Source: Modestobacter altitudinis (GTDB taxonomy: Bacteria; Actinomycetota; Actinomycetes; Mycobacteriales; Geodermatophilaceae). Taken from it: DNA of 64,000 nucleotides. The stretch spans positions 1 to 64,000 of the forward strand of contig NZ_SJEW01000009.1 in assembly GCF_005930475.1 (NCBI RefSeq), given 5' to 3'. The first letter of the stretch is position 1; every line of letters starts with the position of its first letter. The translations under genes were made by a program, and so were the position numbers. Below are positions 45,463 to 53,596 of the stretch, piece by piece. The notes under the pieces are model-generated. The model was given only the letters and a program-made list of their open reading frames with translations. It had not been told where the DNA came from and did no database searches.

Positions 45463-45517
45463 AGGACCCCGTCCTCCTCACCCCTCGCACGCTCGGGGCG
45501 AGCCTCGGGACGGGGCC
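45463..45517 (+). repeat. Dispersed ~55-bp element, copy E, in an inverted composite
   Basis: It starts AGGACCCCGTCCTCCTCACC, contains CCTCGCACGCTCGGGGCG and ends AGCCTCGGGACGGGGCC, the cleanest copy. The adjoining 45518-45536 contains, in reverse orientation, a second element end (AAGGACCCCCTGCCCCCC read from recG), starting 3 nt past the recG stop. Confidence 0.82.
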
Positions 45518-45538
45518 TGGGGGGCAGGGGGTCCTTCC

Positions 45539-47752
45539 TCACGCCTTCTCCAGGTAGTCGGCTCGCTCGTCCATCGCCAGCGCGGCGACCGCGGCGGCCA
45601 GCTCGGGGTGGTCGGCGAGTCCGCCGCCCTGCTCGACCAGGGCGGTCGCCTCGGCCCGCGCCTCGGCGATGAGCGTCTCGTCGTCCAGCAGCGAGAGCAG
45701 CTTGACGTTCGAGCGGCGGCCGGACTGCGCCGCGCCGAGCACGTCACCCTCCCGGCGGGTCTCCAGGTCCAGCCGGGCCAGCTCGAAGCCGTCGGTGGTG
45801 CCGGCGACGGCGGCCAGCCGCTGCCCGGTCGCCGACGAGCTGGACGCCTCGCTGACCAGCAGGCACAGCCCCGCGTGCCTGCCCCGGGCCACCCGGCCGC
45901 GCAGCTGGTGCAGCTGGCTGACGCCGAACCGGTCGGCGTCCATCACCACCATCACCGTGGCGTTGGGCACGTCGACGCCGACCTCGACGACGGTGGTGGC
46001 GACCAGCACGTCGACCTCGGCGGCGGCGAAGGCCCGCATCCGGGCCTCCTTCTCCTCCGCGGGCATCCGGCCGTGCAGCACCTCCACCCGCAGCGCCGAC
46101 AGCGGCCCGGAGCGCAGACCCTCCGCGACGTCGAGCACGGCCAGCGGCGGACGGCGGTCGCTGCCGCCCTTCTCCTCCTCCTCCGGCGGGGCGCCGTCGG
46201 CGTCGTCCGGCCCGTCGTCGTCCGCGGCCTTGCCGTTCCCGCCGTCCTCCAGGTCACCGATCCGGGGGCAGACGACGTAGGCCTGCCGCCCGGCCGCGAC
46301 CTCCTCCCGCACCCGGGCCCAGGCGCGGTCCAGCCAGGCAGGCTTGTCCCGCACCGGGACCACCGAGCTGGACACACCACCCCGGCCGGCGGGCAGCTGG
46401 CGCAGCGTGGAGGTCTCCAGGTCGCCGTAGACGGTCATGGCCACGGTGCGCGGGATCGGCGTCGCCGTCATCACCAGCACGTGCGGCGGTCGGGTGCCCT
46501 TGGCGCGCAACGCGTCGCGCTGCTCGACGCCGAAGCGGTGCTGCTCGTCGACGACGACCAGACCGAGGTCGGCGAACTCCACGCCCTCCTGCAGCAACGC
46601 GTGCGTGCCGACGACGATGCCGGCACTGCCGTCGGCGACCGCGGCCCGGGCCTCCCGGCGGACGGCGGCCTTCTGCGACCCGGTCAGCAGCACCACCCGG
46701 GTGCCCGCCGGGTCGCCGTCCAGCTCGCCGGCCCGGGCCAACGGACCCAGGATCGCGGTCAGGCTGCGGGCGTGCTGGGCGGCGAGCACCTCGGTGGGCG
46801 CGAGCAGCGCCGCCTGGCCGCCGGCGTCGACCACCTGGGCCATCGCGCGCAGCGCGACGACGGTCTTGCCCGAGCCCACCTCGCCCTGCAGCAGCCGGTT
46901 CATCGGCTGCACCCGGGCCAGCTCCCCGGCCAGCTCCTCACCGACCTCGCGCTGGCCCTCGGTGAGGGAGAACGGCAGCGCGGCGTCGACGGCGTCCAGC
47001 AGCCCGCCGCGGCGCCGCGGGCGCTCGATGCCGGGCTCCAGGGCAGCGGCGCGCCGGCGGGCGGCGAGCGTGCACTGCAGCACCAGTGCCTCGTCCCACT
47101 TCAGGCGCTCGTCGGCGAACTCCACCTGGGCGGTCGACTCGGGACGGTGCTTGTAGACCAGCGCCGTGGCCAGCGACGGCAGGCCGTGCCGGTCGCGGAC
47201 CGGCTGGGGGATCGGGTCGTCGAGCAGGGCCTCCAGCGAGCTCCGGTCGTCCAGCAGCAGCTTGACCGACTTCTGGATCACCCAGCTGGAGACGTCCTTG
47301 CTGGCCGGGTAGATCGGCACCAGGGCGCGGGCCCAGTCGTCGTCGTCGCCGGTCATGATGTGGCAGTCGGGGTGGCTGAACTGCTTGTCGCCCCGCCAGA
47401 GCCCCACGGTGCCGGCGAACAGACCCCACTCCCCGACGTCCAGGTGCGCATGCCGGTTGTTGAAGAAGACCAGCCGCATGCTGCCCGCGCCGTCGCCCAC
47501 GGTGACCTCGGTCAGCGTCCCCCGGCGCTGCTGCATCCTGCGGGTGCTCACGCTCTTGACCTGGGCCAGCACGGTCACCCGGTCGCCGACCTCGAGGTCG
47601 TCCAGCCGGGCCATCTCCCCGCGGCGGGCGTACCGGCGCGGGTAGTGCCGCAGCAGGTCGCGCACGGTGCGCAGCTGCAACTGGTCGGCCATCACCTTCG
47701 CGGTCTTGGGGCCGAGCACCCGGACCAGGTCGGTGTCCATGGCCACCATCAC
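45539..47752 (-). CDS. recG: ATP-dependent DNA helicase RecG
   Basis: RecG reverses stalled forks and processes Holliday junctions. The 737-residue product has the N-terminal OB wedge domain (VGDRVTVLAQVKSVSTRR), Walker A (LLQGEVGSGKTVVALRAM), DEQHRFGVEQRDAL and TATPIPRTVAMTVYGDLETS. Motif VI is LHQLRGRVARGRH. An acidic insertion (DDDGPDDADGAPPEEEEKG) interrupts the helicase domain. Its start overlaps the DAK2 gene stop, so the two are coupled. Confidence 0.96.
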   Translation of the reverse strand: MMVAMDTDLVRVLGPKTAKVMADQLQLRTVRDLLRHYPRRYARRGEMARLDDLEVGDRVTVLAQVKSVSTRRMQQRRGTLTEVTVGDGAGSMRLVFFNNRHAHLDVGEWGLFAGTVGLWRGDKQFSHPDCHIMTGDDDDWARALVPIYPASKDVSSWVIQKSVKLLLDDRSSLEALLDDPIPQPVRDRHGLPSLATALVYKHRPESTAQVEFADERLKWDEALVLQCTLAARRRAAALEPGIERPRRRGGLLDAVDAALPFSLTEGQREVGEELAGELARVQPMNRLLQGEVGSGKTVVALRAMAQVVDAGGQAALLAPTEVLAAQHARSLTAILGPLARAGELDGDPAGTRVVLLTGSQKAAVRREARAAVADGSAGIVVGTHALLQEGVEFADLGLVVVDEQHRFGVEQRDALRAKGTRPPHVLVMTATPIPRTVAMTVYGDLETSTLRQLPAGRGGVSSSVVPVRDKPAWLDRAWARVREEVAAGRQAYVVCPRIGDLEDGGNGKAADDDGPDDADGAPPEEEEKGGSDRRPPLAVLDVAEGLRSGPLSALRVEVLHGRMPAEEKEARMRAFAAAEVDVLVATTVVEVGVDVPNATVMVVMDADRFGVSQLHQLRGRVARGRHAGLCLLVSEASSSSATGQRLAAVAGTTDGFELARLDLETRREGDVLGAAQSGRRSNVKLLSLLDDETLIAEARAEATALVEQGGGLADHPELAAAVAALAMDERADYLEKA

Positions 47753-49368
47753 TCCACCCCCACCAGCAGGGGCAGCGCCCCGGCACCCCCGGCGTACCGG
47801 ACCACCTCGACCGTCGGGTGCACCGCCGCCAGGTGGGCGGACACGCTGTCGCCCAGGGCGGCGTCCGCCCCCACGACCAGCGTCGCCATCTCCCCGCCGG
47901 CCGAGAGCAGCCGGTCGAGCAGGTCCCGGGCCACCGTGGCGGGGTCCGCGCCGATGACGACGACGTCACCCTCCGCGCTGCCCAGCACGTCGCCGGGGCG
48001 GCAGCGCCCGGCCGAGGTGAGGGCCTCCTGGTCGGCGACCGTGACCTCGGCCCAGCGGGTGGCCGCGGCCGCCTCGGCCAGCGCGATGACGTCGTCGCCG
48101 AACCGGCGGGCCGGGTCGGCGACGGCCAGCGCGGCCAGCCCCTGGACCGGTGACCGGGTCGGGACGACGACCACGTCCCGGCCCTGGGCGCGGGCGCGGT
48201 CGGCGGCCCGGCCGGCGGGGGCGATCGCCCCCGCGGCGTTGGGCAGCACGACGACCTGCTCGGCGCCCGTGCCCAGGACGGCACGCAGCACGTCGTCCTC
48301 GTCGACGCCGTCGACCGGCGCGGTGAGGACGGCGACGCCCTCCCCCGCGAACAGCTCGGCCAGCCCGGCCGCGCAGGCCAGCGCGACGACCGCCCGGACG
48401 CCCGGGGCCGCAGCCGGCGGGAGCAGCGGTGCCAGCGCGGTGACCGAGATGCGGTGCGGCCGGCCGGCCTCGATGCCGGCCTCGATCGCGGCGCCGACGT
48501 CGGCGACGTGCACGTGCACGTTCCACTCGCGTCCGGCGGGGGTGTCGACGCCGACCACGACAAGGCAGTCCCCGAGCGCGGCGAGCCGGGTCTGCAGCCG
48601 GGCGACGGCGGCCGGGTCGGAGTCGGCGAGCAGGAACTGCACCTCGCTGCCCGGACCGGGAGCGGGCGGGCCGGGCACCGGGACCAGGGGGCGGGCCGGG
48701 CGGCCGCCGAGCGGAGGGCGGACCGGCGCCACCCCGGTCACCGTGCCGACCAGCGCGTCCAGCACCAGGCACCAGCCCGCTCCCCCGGCGTCGACGACCC
48801 CGGCGTCGCGCAGCGCGGCGAGCTGGCCGGTGGTGGCCTGCAGCGCGGTGAGCGCGCCGTCGGCGGCCGCCCGGACGACGTCGGCGAGCCCGGTCCGCCC
48901 CTCGGCGACCGCGGTGGCCGCGGCCTCGGCGCCCGACCGGGCCACGGTGAGGAAGGTGCCCTCCTCGGGGTCGGCGACGGCGCCGTACGCGGTCCGGGAG
49001 GCGCTGGTGAGCGCCGTGGCGAGGACCTCGCCGTCGACCTCGGGCTCGTCGGCCAGCCCGTCGGCGAGGCCGCGCAGGAGCTGGGCGAGGATCGCGCCGG
49101 AGTTGCCCCGGGCACCCAGCACGGCGCCCCGGGCGAGCACCAGCCACGGGGACTCGGGTCGGCGGCCGCCGTCGTCCCGCGCGGCCTGCAGGGCGGCGTC
49201 GAGGGCAGCGTGCCCGGCCTCGGCGGTGAGCAGCAGGTTGGTGCCGGTGTCACCGTCGGGCACCGGGAAGACGTTGAGCTCGTCGAGCCGGCTGCGGGCC
49301 GCGCCGAGGCTGTCGACGACGGCACGACTCCACCGGCCGACCGCGGCGTCGTCCAGCGCCCTCAGCAC
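47749..49368 (-). CDS. DAK2-domain protein (YloV/FakA-like)
   Basis: The 539-residue protein has an N-terminal DAK2/dihydroxyacetone-kinase phosphatase-like domain (ELNVFPVPDGDTGTNLLLTA, GARGNSGAILAQLLRG) and a C-terminal DegV-like region. The same architecture is found in FakA, the fatty-acid kinase ATP-binding subunit, in Firmicutes. No DegV-type FakB partner gene is adjacent, and Rv2974c is the mycobacterial neighbour. The GTG at 49368 is chosen as the start of conserved sequence. Confidence 0.85.
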   Translation of the reverse strand: MLRALDDAAVGRWSRAVVDSLGAARSRLDELNVFPVPDGDTGTNLLLTAEAGHAALDAALQAARDDGGRRPESPWLVLARGAVLGARGNSGAILAQLLRGLADGLADEPEVDGEVLATALTSASRTAYGAVADPEEGTFLTVARSGAEAAATAVAEGRTGLADVVRAAADGALTALQATTGQLAALRDAGVVDAGGAGWCLVLDALVGTVTGVAPVRPPLGGRPARPLVPVPGPPAPGPGSEVQFLLADSDPAAVARLQTRLAALGDCLVVVGVDTPAGREWNVHVHVADVGAAIEAGIEAGRPHRISVTALAPLLPPAAAPGVRAVVALACAAGLAELFAGEGVAVLTAPVDGVDEDDVLRAVLGTGAEQVVVLPNAAGAIAPAGRAADRARAQGRDVVVVPTRSPVQGLAALAVADPARRFGDDVIALAEAAAATRWAEVTVADQEALTSAGRCRPGDVLGSAEGDVVVIGADPATVARDLLDRLLSAGGEMATLVVGADAALGDSVSAHLAAVHPTVEVVRYAGGAGALPLLVGVE

Positions 49369-49442
49369 GCCCGGCAGGGTACCGGGGGCCGCTGACAGGA
49401 CCGGTCCACGCGTGCCCTCCCCGGCCGCCGGGCCGGGGTGGG

Positions 49443-49472
49443 CCGACAGCGGTCCCGGACACCGGTTACAGT
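49443..49472 (+). promoter_or_regulatory. Candidate rpmB promoter
   Basis: CCGACA (49443-49448) and TACAGT (49467-49472) are separated by 18 bp, giving a plausible -35/-10 pair about 97 bp upstream of rpmB. The 200-bp spacer between the DAK2 gene and rpmB (49369-49568) contains nothing else clear. Confidence 0.4.
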
Positions 49473-49568
49473 GGTACCCAGCGTGTGCGTGGCTGGTGTC
49501 TGCCCTCGGGCCTCCGGCGGCACCGCGACCTGACTTCAGTTGGACCAATTCTCTGGGAGTGATCGACC

Positions 49569-49760
49569 GTGGCTGCCGTGTGCGACGTGTGTGGCAAGGG
49601 CCCCGGTTTCGGCATGTCGGTGTCCCACTCGCACCGCCGTACGCCGCGCCGTTGGAACCCGAACATCCAGGCCGTGAAGGCCGTCGTCGGTGCCGGCACC
49701 CGCCGCCGCATCAACGCCTGCACCTCCTGCATCCGCGCGGGCAAGGTCGTCCGCGGCTGA
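49569..49760 (+). CDS. rpmB: 50S ribosomal protein L28 (cysteine-containing form)
   Basis: The 63-residue L28 starts [20 protein letters not shown] and ends [13 protein letters not shown]. The two CxxC pairs mark the zinc-binding C+ form, as opposed to Zur-regulated C- paralogues. The GTG at 49569 has only a weak Shine-Dalgarno (CTGGGAG). It is divergent from the DAK2-recG pair, as in mycobacteria. Two nt past its stop begins repeat copy F, followed by a terminator hairpin. Confidence 0.96.
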   Translation: MAAVCDVCGKGPGFGMSVSHSHRRTPRRWNPNIQAVKAVVGAGTRRRINACTSCIRAGKVVRG

Positions 49761-49762
49761 CG

Positions 49763-49818
49763 AAGGACCCCGTCCTCCTCACCCCTCGCAAGCTCGGGGC
49801 GAGCCTCTGGACGGGGCC
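49763..49818 (+). repeat. Dispersed ~55-bp element, copy F, after rpmB
   Basis: It starts AAGGACCCCGTCCTCCTCAC, contains CCTCGCAAGCTCGGGGCG and ends AGCCTCTGGACGGGGCC. It begins 2 nt after the rpmB stop in the same orientation as the gene, as copy A does after glnB. Confidence 0.82.
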
Positions 49819-49835
49819 GAGGAGCGCGACATGGA

Positions 49836-49860
49836 CCCCGGAGGCCGCTGGCCTCCGGGG
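49836..49860. terminator. Intrinsic terminator between rpmB and the cytidylate kinase-like gene
   Basis: CCCCGGAGGCC and GGCCTCCGGGG pair perfectly around gct and are followed on the plus strand by TCTTCTG. It probably terminates rpmB and serves the convergent minus-strand gene from the other side. Confidence 0.8.
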
Positions 49861-49872
49861 TCTTCTGCGTGC

Positions 49873-50499
49873 TCAGCCGCCGATGCCCCGGGCACGGGCG
49901 GCGGTGACCAGCAGCTCGACCACCGCGTCGTGCGGCAGGGCGGTGCTGTCGACCACCAGGTGGTAGTGCCGGGACTCGGCCGGGTCGCAGCGGTAGAAGT
50001 GCCGCACGTAGGCGACCCGGGCCCGGTCGGCGGCCTCCTGGTCCCGGCGCACCTCGTCCTCCGGCCGGCCCGAGTGCGCGACCGCGGCGGCCAGCCGCCG
50101 TCCCGGCGGCCCGTCCAGCCGCACGTGCAGCACGTCGGGGCGGTCCCGCAGCACCATCGCCGCAGCCCGGCCGAGGACCACCCCGCCCGGGCCCGCGACG
50201 ATCTCGCCGAGCACCCGCTCGGTCTGCACCCGGTAGGCCCGCTCGTCGGGGAGCGCGGACGTCGGGAGCACACCGCCGACCGGGTCGGGCATCGTGCCCA
50301 GCGAGCTCACCAGCCGCCACAGGCCGCGGGTGACGGTCTCGTCGTTGGCCTCCGCCTCGGCGACGGGCACTCCCAGCCGCCCGGCCACCTGGGCCGGGAT
50401 GACCCGGTCGTGGAACGGCAGCCGCAGGCGCTCGGCGACGGCCGGGGCGATCTCGGCGCCGCCGGCACCGAACGACGCCGACACGGTCACGACGCCCAT
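49873..50499 (-). CDS. Cytidylate kinase-like family protein
   Basis: The 208-residue P-loop-like protein starts VVTVSASFGAGGAEIAPAVA and has FHDRVIPAQVAGRLGVP, LGRAAAMVLRDRPDVLHVRL and a C-terminal DSTALPHDAVVELLV, as in the AAA_33/cytidylate kinase-like group. The P-loop lacks the usual GKS (FGAGGAE), a feature of this group whose substrate is unknown. It overlaps the GNAT gene by 13 bp and ends at a shared terminator with rpmB. Confidence 0.82.
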   Translation of the reverse strand: MGVVTVSASFGAGGAEIAPAVAERLRLPFHDRVIPAQVAGRLGVPVAEAEANDETVTRGLWRLVSSLGTMPDPVGGVLPTSALPDERAYRVQTERVLGEIVAGPGGVVLGRAAAMVLRDRPDVLHVRLDGPPGRRLAAAVAHSGRPEDEVRRDQEAADRARVAYVRHFYRCDPAESRHYHLVVDSTALPHDAVVELLVTAARARGIGG

Positions 50500-51002
50500 G
50501 CGTCGTCCTCCTCGGGCTGCCCGACTTCCAGGTCCTTGCCCAGGAAGACCGCGTCCGGTGCGTCGGCGTACACCCCGTACCCGGGGACGGGCACATAACC
50601 CGCGCGGTCGTAGAGCGCCAGCGCCTCGGGCTGCCGGTCACCGGAGTTGAGCAGCAGCTGCCGGTGGCCGGCCTCGCGCGCGGAGCGCTCCAGCGTGACG
50701 AGCACGAGGGCGGCGATGCCGCGCCGGCGGAAGGCCGGCTCCACGTACATCCGCTTGACCTCCGCGACGCCGTTGCCGAAGGACCGCCAGCCGCCGCACC
50801 CGGCGGGCACCCCGTCGACCTCGGCGACCAGGAAGAGCCCCACCGGTGCGGAGAACTCGGCCGGGTCGACCACGGCCTCGTCGAAGCCGCCGTAGCGGAC
50901 GACGTACTCCTGCTGCACCCGCGCGACCAGGTGCTGGGCGACCGGGTCGCTGTACCCCACGGCGCGGAGCCGGACCAGGCCCGGCTCAGCCGAAGTGGAC
51001 AT
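50487..51002 (-). CDS. GNAT-family N-acetyltransferase
   Basis: The 171-residue protein has the acetyl-CoA-binding GNAT motif A (VKRMYVEPAFRRRGIAALVL) and a C-terminal DRQPEALALYDRAGYVPVPG. The N-terminus AQHLVARVQQEYVVRYGGFD resembles actinobacterial GNATs with unknown substrates. Its ATG at 51002 overlaps the thiL stop by 17 bp, so it is coupled to thiL. Confidence 0.88.
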   Translation of the reverse strand: MSTSAEPGLVRLRAVGYSDPVAQHLVARVQQEYVVRYGGFDEAVVDPAEFSAPVGLFLVAEVDGVPAGCGGWRSFGNGVAEVKRMYVEPAFRRRGIAALVLVTLERSAREAGHRQLLLNSGDRQPEALALYDRAGYVPVPGYGVYADAPDAVFLGKDLEVGQPEEDDAWAS

Positions 51003-52020
51003 GACCCGTCTCCTCCCCCAGCTCGGCCGCCACCTGCGCGGCGGGCACCCCGTCCACCCGGACCCCGGGTCCGTCCTCCGTCGCCTCGTGCACGACCCCG
51101 ATACTCGTCCACCCCTCGGGGAGTGCGACACCGGAGGGGAAGGTGGCCACCAGGGCGTGGTCCTCCCCGCCGGTGAGGACCCAGCTGAGCGGGTCGCCAC
51201 CGAGCGCCGCGGCGACCTGCGGCAGCGGCCCGATCACGTAGGTCTCCCGCAGCACGGCTCGGTCCAGGTCCAGCACGACGCCGCTGTCCGCGGCCAGGTG
51301 GCCGGCGTCGGCGAGGAGCCCGTCGCTGGTGTCGCACATGGCGGTGGCCCCGGCGTCGGCGGCGGCCGGACCGGCGGCGTACGGCGGCAGCGGGCGGCGG
51401 TGGGCGCCCACCGCGGCGGCCGGCGCGGTGAAGCCCCGGCGGAGCACCGCCAGTCCGCAGGCCGACCAGCCGAGCCGGCCGGCCACCGCCACCACGTCCC
51501 CCGGCCGGGCACCGGAGCGCAGGACCGGCGCCCGGCCACCGAGGTCGCCCAGCGCCGTCACCGACAGCACGACGGCCGAGGAGTCCGGTGCGCTCGCCGA
51601 GGTGTCGCCGCCGACGACCGCGGCGCCGAACGGGGCGCACTCGGCCGCCATGCCGGCCGCGACGCCCTCCAGCCAGGCCGCCGAGGTGTCCGCGGGGCAG
51701 GCCAGCCCGACCAGCAGCGCGGTGGGCACCGCGCCCATGGCGGCGACGTCGGCCAGGTTGGCCGCGGCGGCCTTGTGCCCGACGTCCTCGGCGGAGGACC
51801 AGTCGCGACGGAAGTGCCGGCCCTCCACCAGGACGTCGGTGCAGGCCACCACCCTGCCGTCGGGTGCGCGCAGCACGGCCGCGTCGTCGCCTGGGCCGAC
51901 CTCGGCCAGCGCCGCGGTGCCCGACCGGGCGACCACCCGGGCGATGAGCGGGAACTCCCCGACGGCCCCGACGGTGTCCGCCGGGTCGGGCGGGGGCGAG
52001 AGCGGGCGGGGCCGCGTCAC
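50986..52020 (-). CDS. thiL: Thiamine-monophosphate kinase
   Basis: ThiL makes thiamine diphosphate. The 344-residue PurM-like protein has GPGDDAAVLRAPDGRVVACT, DVLVEGRHFRRDWSSAEDVG, HKAAAANLADVAAMGAVPTA, VVGGDTSAS and CDTSDGLLADAGHLA, all family hallmarks. It starts with GTG at 52020. It is the first gene of thiL-GNAT-cytidylate-kinase-like. Confidence 0.95.
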   Translation of the reverse strand: MTRPRPLSPPPDPADTVGAVGEFPLIARVVARSGTAALAEVGPGDDAAVLRAPDGRVVACTDVLVEGRHFRRDWSSAEDVGHKAAAANLADVAAMGAVPTALLVGLACPADTSAAWLEGVAAGMAAECAPFGAAVVGGDTSASAPDSSAVVLSVTALGDLGGRAPVLRSGARPGDVVAVAGRLGWSACGLAVLRRGFTAPAAAVGAHRRPLPPYAAGPAAADAGATAMCDTSDGLLADAGHLAADSGVVLDLDRAVLRETYVIGPLPQVAAALGGDPLSWVLTGGEDHALVATFPSGVALPEGWTSIGVVHEATEDGPGVRVDGVPAAQVAAELGEETGHVHFG

Positions 52021-52097
52021 GCGGCGTCCCGCGCGGCTCGGTAACGTTGCTGGCCGGTCCGCTGCTCAGCAGGCCTGCGCCCGAGGAAGGTCAACCC

Positions 52098-52331
52098 GTG
52101 GTCCACGCCTACATCCTGATCCAGACCGAAGTCGGCAAGGCAGCCGCGGTCGCCGCGAGCATCAGCGAGATCGCCGGCGTGACGAAGGCCGAGGACGTCA
52201 CCGGCCCCTACGACGTGATCGTGCGGGCCGAGGCGAACACCGTCGACGAGCTCGGCCGGCTCGTCGTGGCCCGGGTGCAGTCGGTCGACGGCATCACCCG
52301 CACGCTGACCTGCCCCGTCGTCAACCTCTGA
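52098..52331 (+). CDS. Stand-alone Lrp/AsnC ligand-binding (RAM) domain protein
   Basis: The 77-residue protein (VHAYILIQTEVGKAAAVAAS, GPYDVIVRAEANTVDELG, VQSVDGITRTLTCPVV) is a RAM/ActR domain without an HTH. Such proteins form oligomers binding amino acids and may modulate Lrp-type regulators. The GTG at 52098 has AGGAAGG about 7 nt upstream. A TAACGT at 52042-52047 may be its -10. It is divergent from thiL and just upstream of the DUF3515 gene. Confidence 0.85.
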   Translation: MVHAYILIQTEVGKAAAVAASISEIAGVTKAEDVTGPYDVIVRAEANTVDELGRLVVARVQSVDGITRTLTCPVVNL

Positions 52332-52383
52332 GCTCCTGAGCACGCCGACCCCCTCCGACCGGCTGCTGCGCCGGGCGGCGCTG

Positions 52384-52920
52384 GTGACCCTCGCCGTCCT
52401 GGTGGCGGTGGTGGCCGTGCTGCTGGTGCTGGTCAACGTGCAGCGCGACGACGAGCCCGCCGACGCCGGCACCGCGGTGGCCGACGTCTCCGGCACGACG
52501 TCGGCGCCGCGGGGCGACCTGCCCCCGGTGCAGGTCGACACCCCCGACGCCACCTCCGCCGCGGAGCTGGCCTGCCCGGTGCTGATGGGCCAGCTGCCGC
52601 TGGAGCTGGCCGGGGAGACCTCCCGCCTGGTCGACTCCGACACCCCCTACGCCTACGCCTGGGGCGACCCGGCGATCGTGCTGGTGTGCGGCGTCGCCCC
52701 GCCGGCCGGCTACGTCGTGGGGACCTCGACGATCGTCATCTCCGGCGTCGAGTGGTTCGTCGACGACACCGACCCCGACGTCGTCGTCTGGACGACGGTC
52801 GACCGGAACGTGCCCGTCCAGGTGTCGGTGCCGACGAGCACCGACAGCGCCACGGTGACCGCGCTGTGCCCGATCATCGCCACGGCGCTGCCCTACGTCA
52901 CCCCCGCACCCGGCGGCTGA
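52384..52920 (+). CDS. DUF3515 family membrane-anchored protein
   Basis: One N-terminal membrane segment (TLAVLVAVVAVLLVLVNV) anchors an extracytoplasmic DUF3515 domain with CPVLMGQLPLELAGE, AYAWGDPAIVLVCGV and a late CPIIATALP. The Cys residues could form disulfides. The function is unknown; the gene is conserved next to ddl/thiL in actinobacteria. Coding sequence seems to extend in frame upstream (STPTPSDRLLRRAALV), with only a CTG at 52336 available before it, so a non-canonical start is possible. Confidence 0.82.
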   Translation: MTLAVLVAVVAVLLVLVNVQRDDEPADAGTAVADVSGTTSAPRGDLPPVQVDTPDATSAAELACPVLMGQLPLELAGETSRLVDSDTPYAYAWGDPAIVLVCGVAPPAGYVVGTSTIVISGVEWFVDDTDPDVVVWTTVDRNVPVQVSVPTSTDSATVTALCPIIATALPYVTPAPGG

Positions 52921-52933
52921 GGGAGGCCCTCGT

Positions 52934-53596
52934 TCAGCCGGCGGGGAGCCGGTCGAGCTGGGCGACGGTCACCGCGACGAGCTCCGCCCAGGCGTCCGCC
53001 GGGGTCGCCGCGACCGCGGCGACCGAGACGGTGAAGGCGCCGACGGCGCACCAGGCGAAGGCGGCCGGTCCGGCGAAGCCGTGGTCGGGCGCGGGCTCGT
53101 CCCGCGCCATGGTCACGCAGCCGGACGGCAGGTCGTCCGGGGCGCTGTCGGTCAGCCCGCCGTAGTACTCCGCGTCGTTGCGCGCGAGGTCCTCCGCGTA
53201 GGACCCCGCGCCTGCTCCGTCCTGGAACTGGTCGAGGAACACGCTGGTCAGCGCGGCGTCGGCGCGCCAGAAGCGCTCCCAGCCACGCAGGTAGCCGTAG
53301 TCGCTGAGCACCTGCCGCTGCTGCTGCGCGTCGCCGCCGTACCGGGCCACGTCGTCGATCGTCTTGGCCCCCGCCGGCGGGACGAGCTCGTCGTCGGGCA
53401 CCAGCGGCAGGCCGGAGGGCACCGCGTCGACGAGCAGGGCCTCCAGCCCGGCCGCGTCGGAGGGAACGGCCTCGGACGCCGACGCTGACGACTCCCCCGG
53501 GCCGGCCGCGGGGGCCTCCTGGGACGTGCAGCCGGTGCACCACGGGGTGAGCAGCAGCATCGGGGCCGCCACGGTCCGCAGCAGCCGGGAGGTCAC
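52934..53596 (-). CDS. Secreted protein, possible lipoprotein, with C-terminal conserved domain of unknown function
   Basis: The 220-residue protein begins with a basic, hydrophobic signal (VTSRLLRTVAAPMLLLTPW) ending in CTGC, a poor lipobox because the -3 residue is Cys rather than Leu/Val/Ile. A Ser/Ala/Gly linker (PGESSASASEAVPSDA) and a globular domain follow (YGYLRGWERFWRADAALTSV). The family is not recognised. The GTG overlaps the ddl stop by 4 nt, so it is coupled to cell-wall precursor synthesis. Confidence 0.75.
   Translation of the reverse strand: MTSRLLRTVAAPMLLLTPWCTGCTSQEAPAAGPGESSASASEAVPSDAAGLEALLVDAVPSGLPLVPDDELVPPAGAKTIDDVARYGGDAQQQRQVLSDYGYLRGWERFWRADAALTSVFLDQFQDGAGAGSYAEDLARNDAEYYGGLTDSAPDDLPSGCVTMARDEPAPDHGFAGPAAFAWCAVGAFTVSVAAVAATPADAWAELVAVTVAQLDRLPAG

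Noticed and set aside
45293-49966. Plus-strand open frame of 1557 codons
   Set aside because: Covers recG, the DAK2 gene and rpmB in the wrong frame or strand; Ser/Ala/Arg-rich composition typical of shadows.
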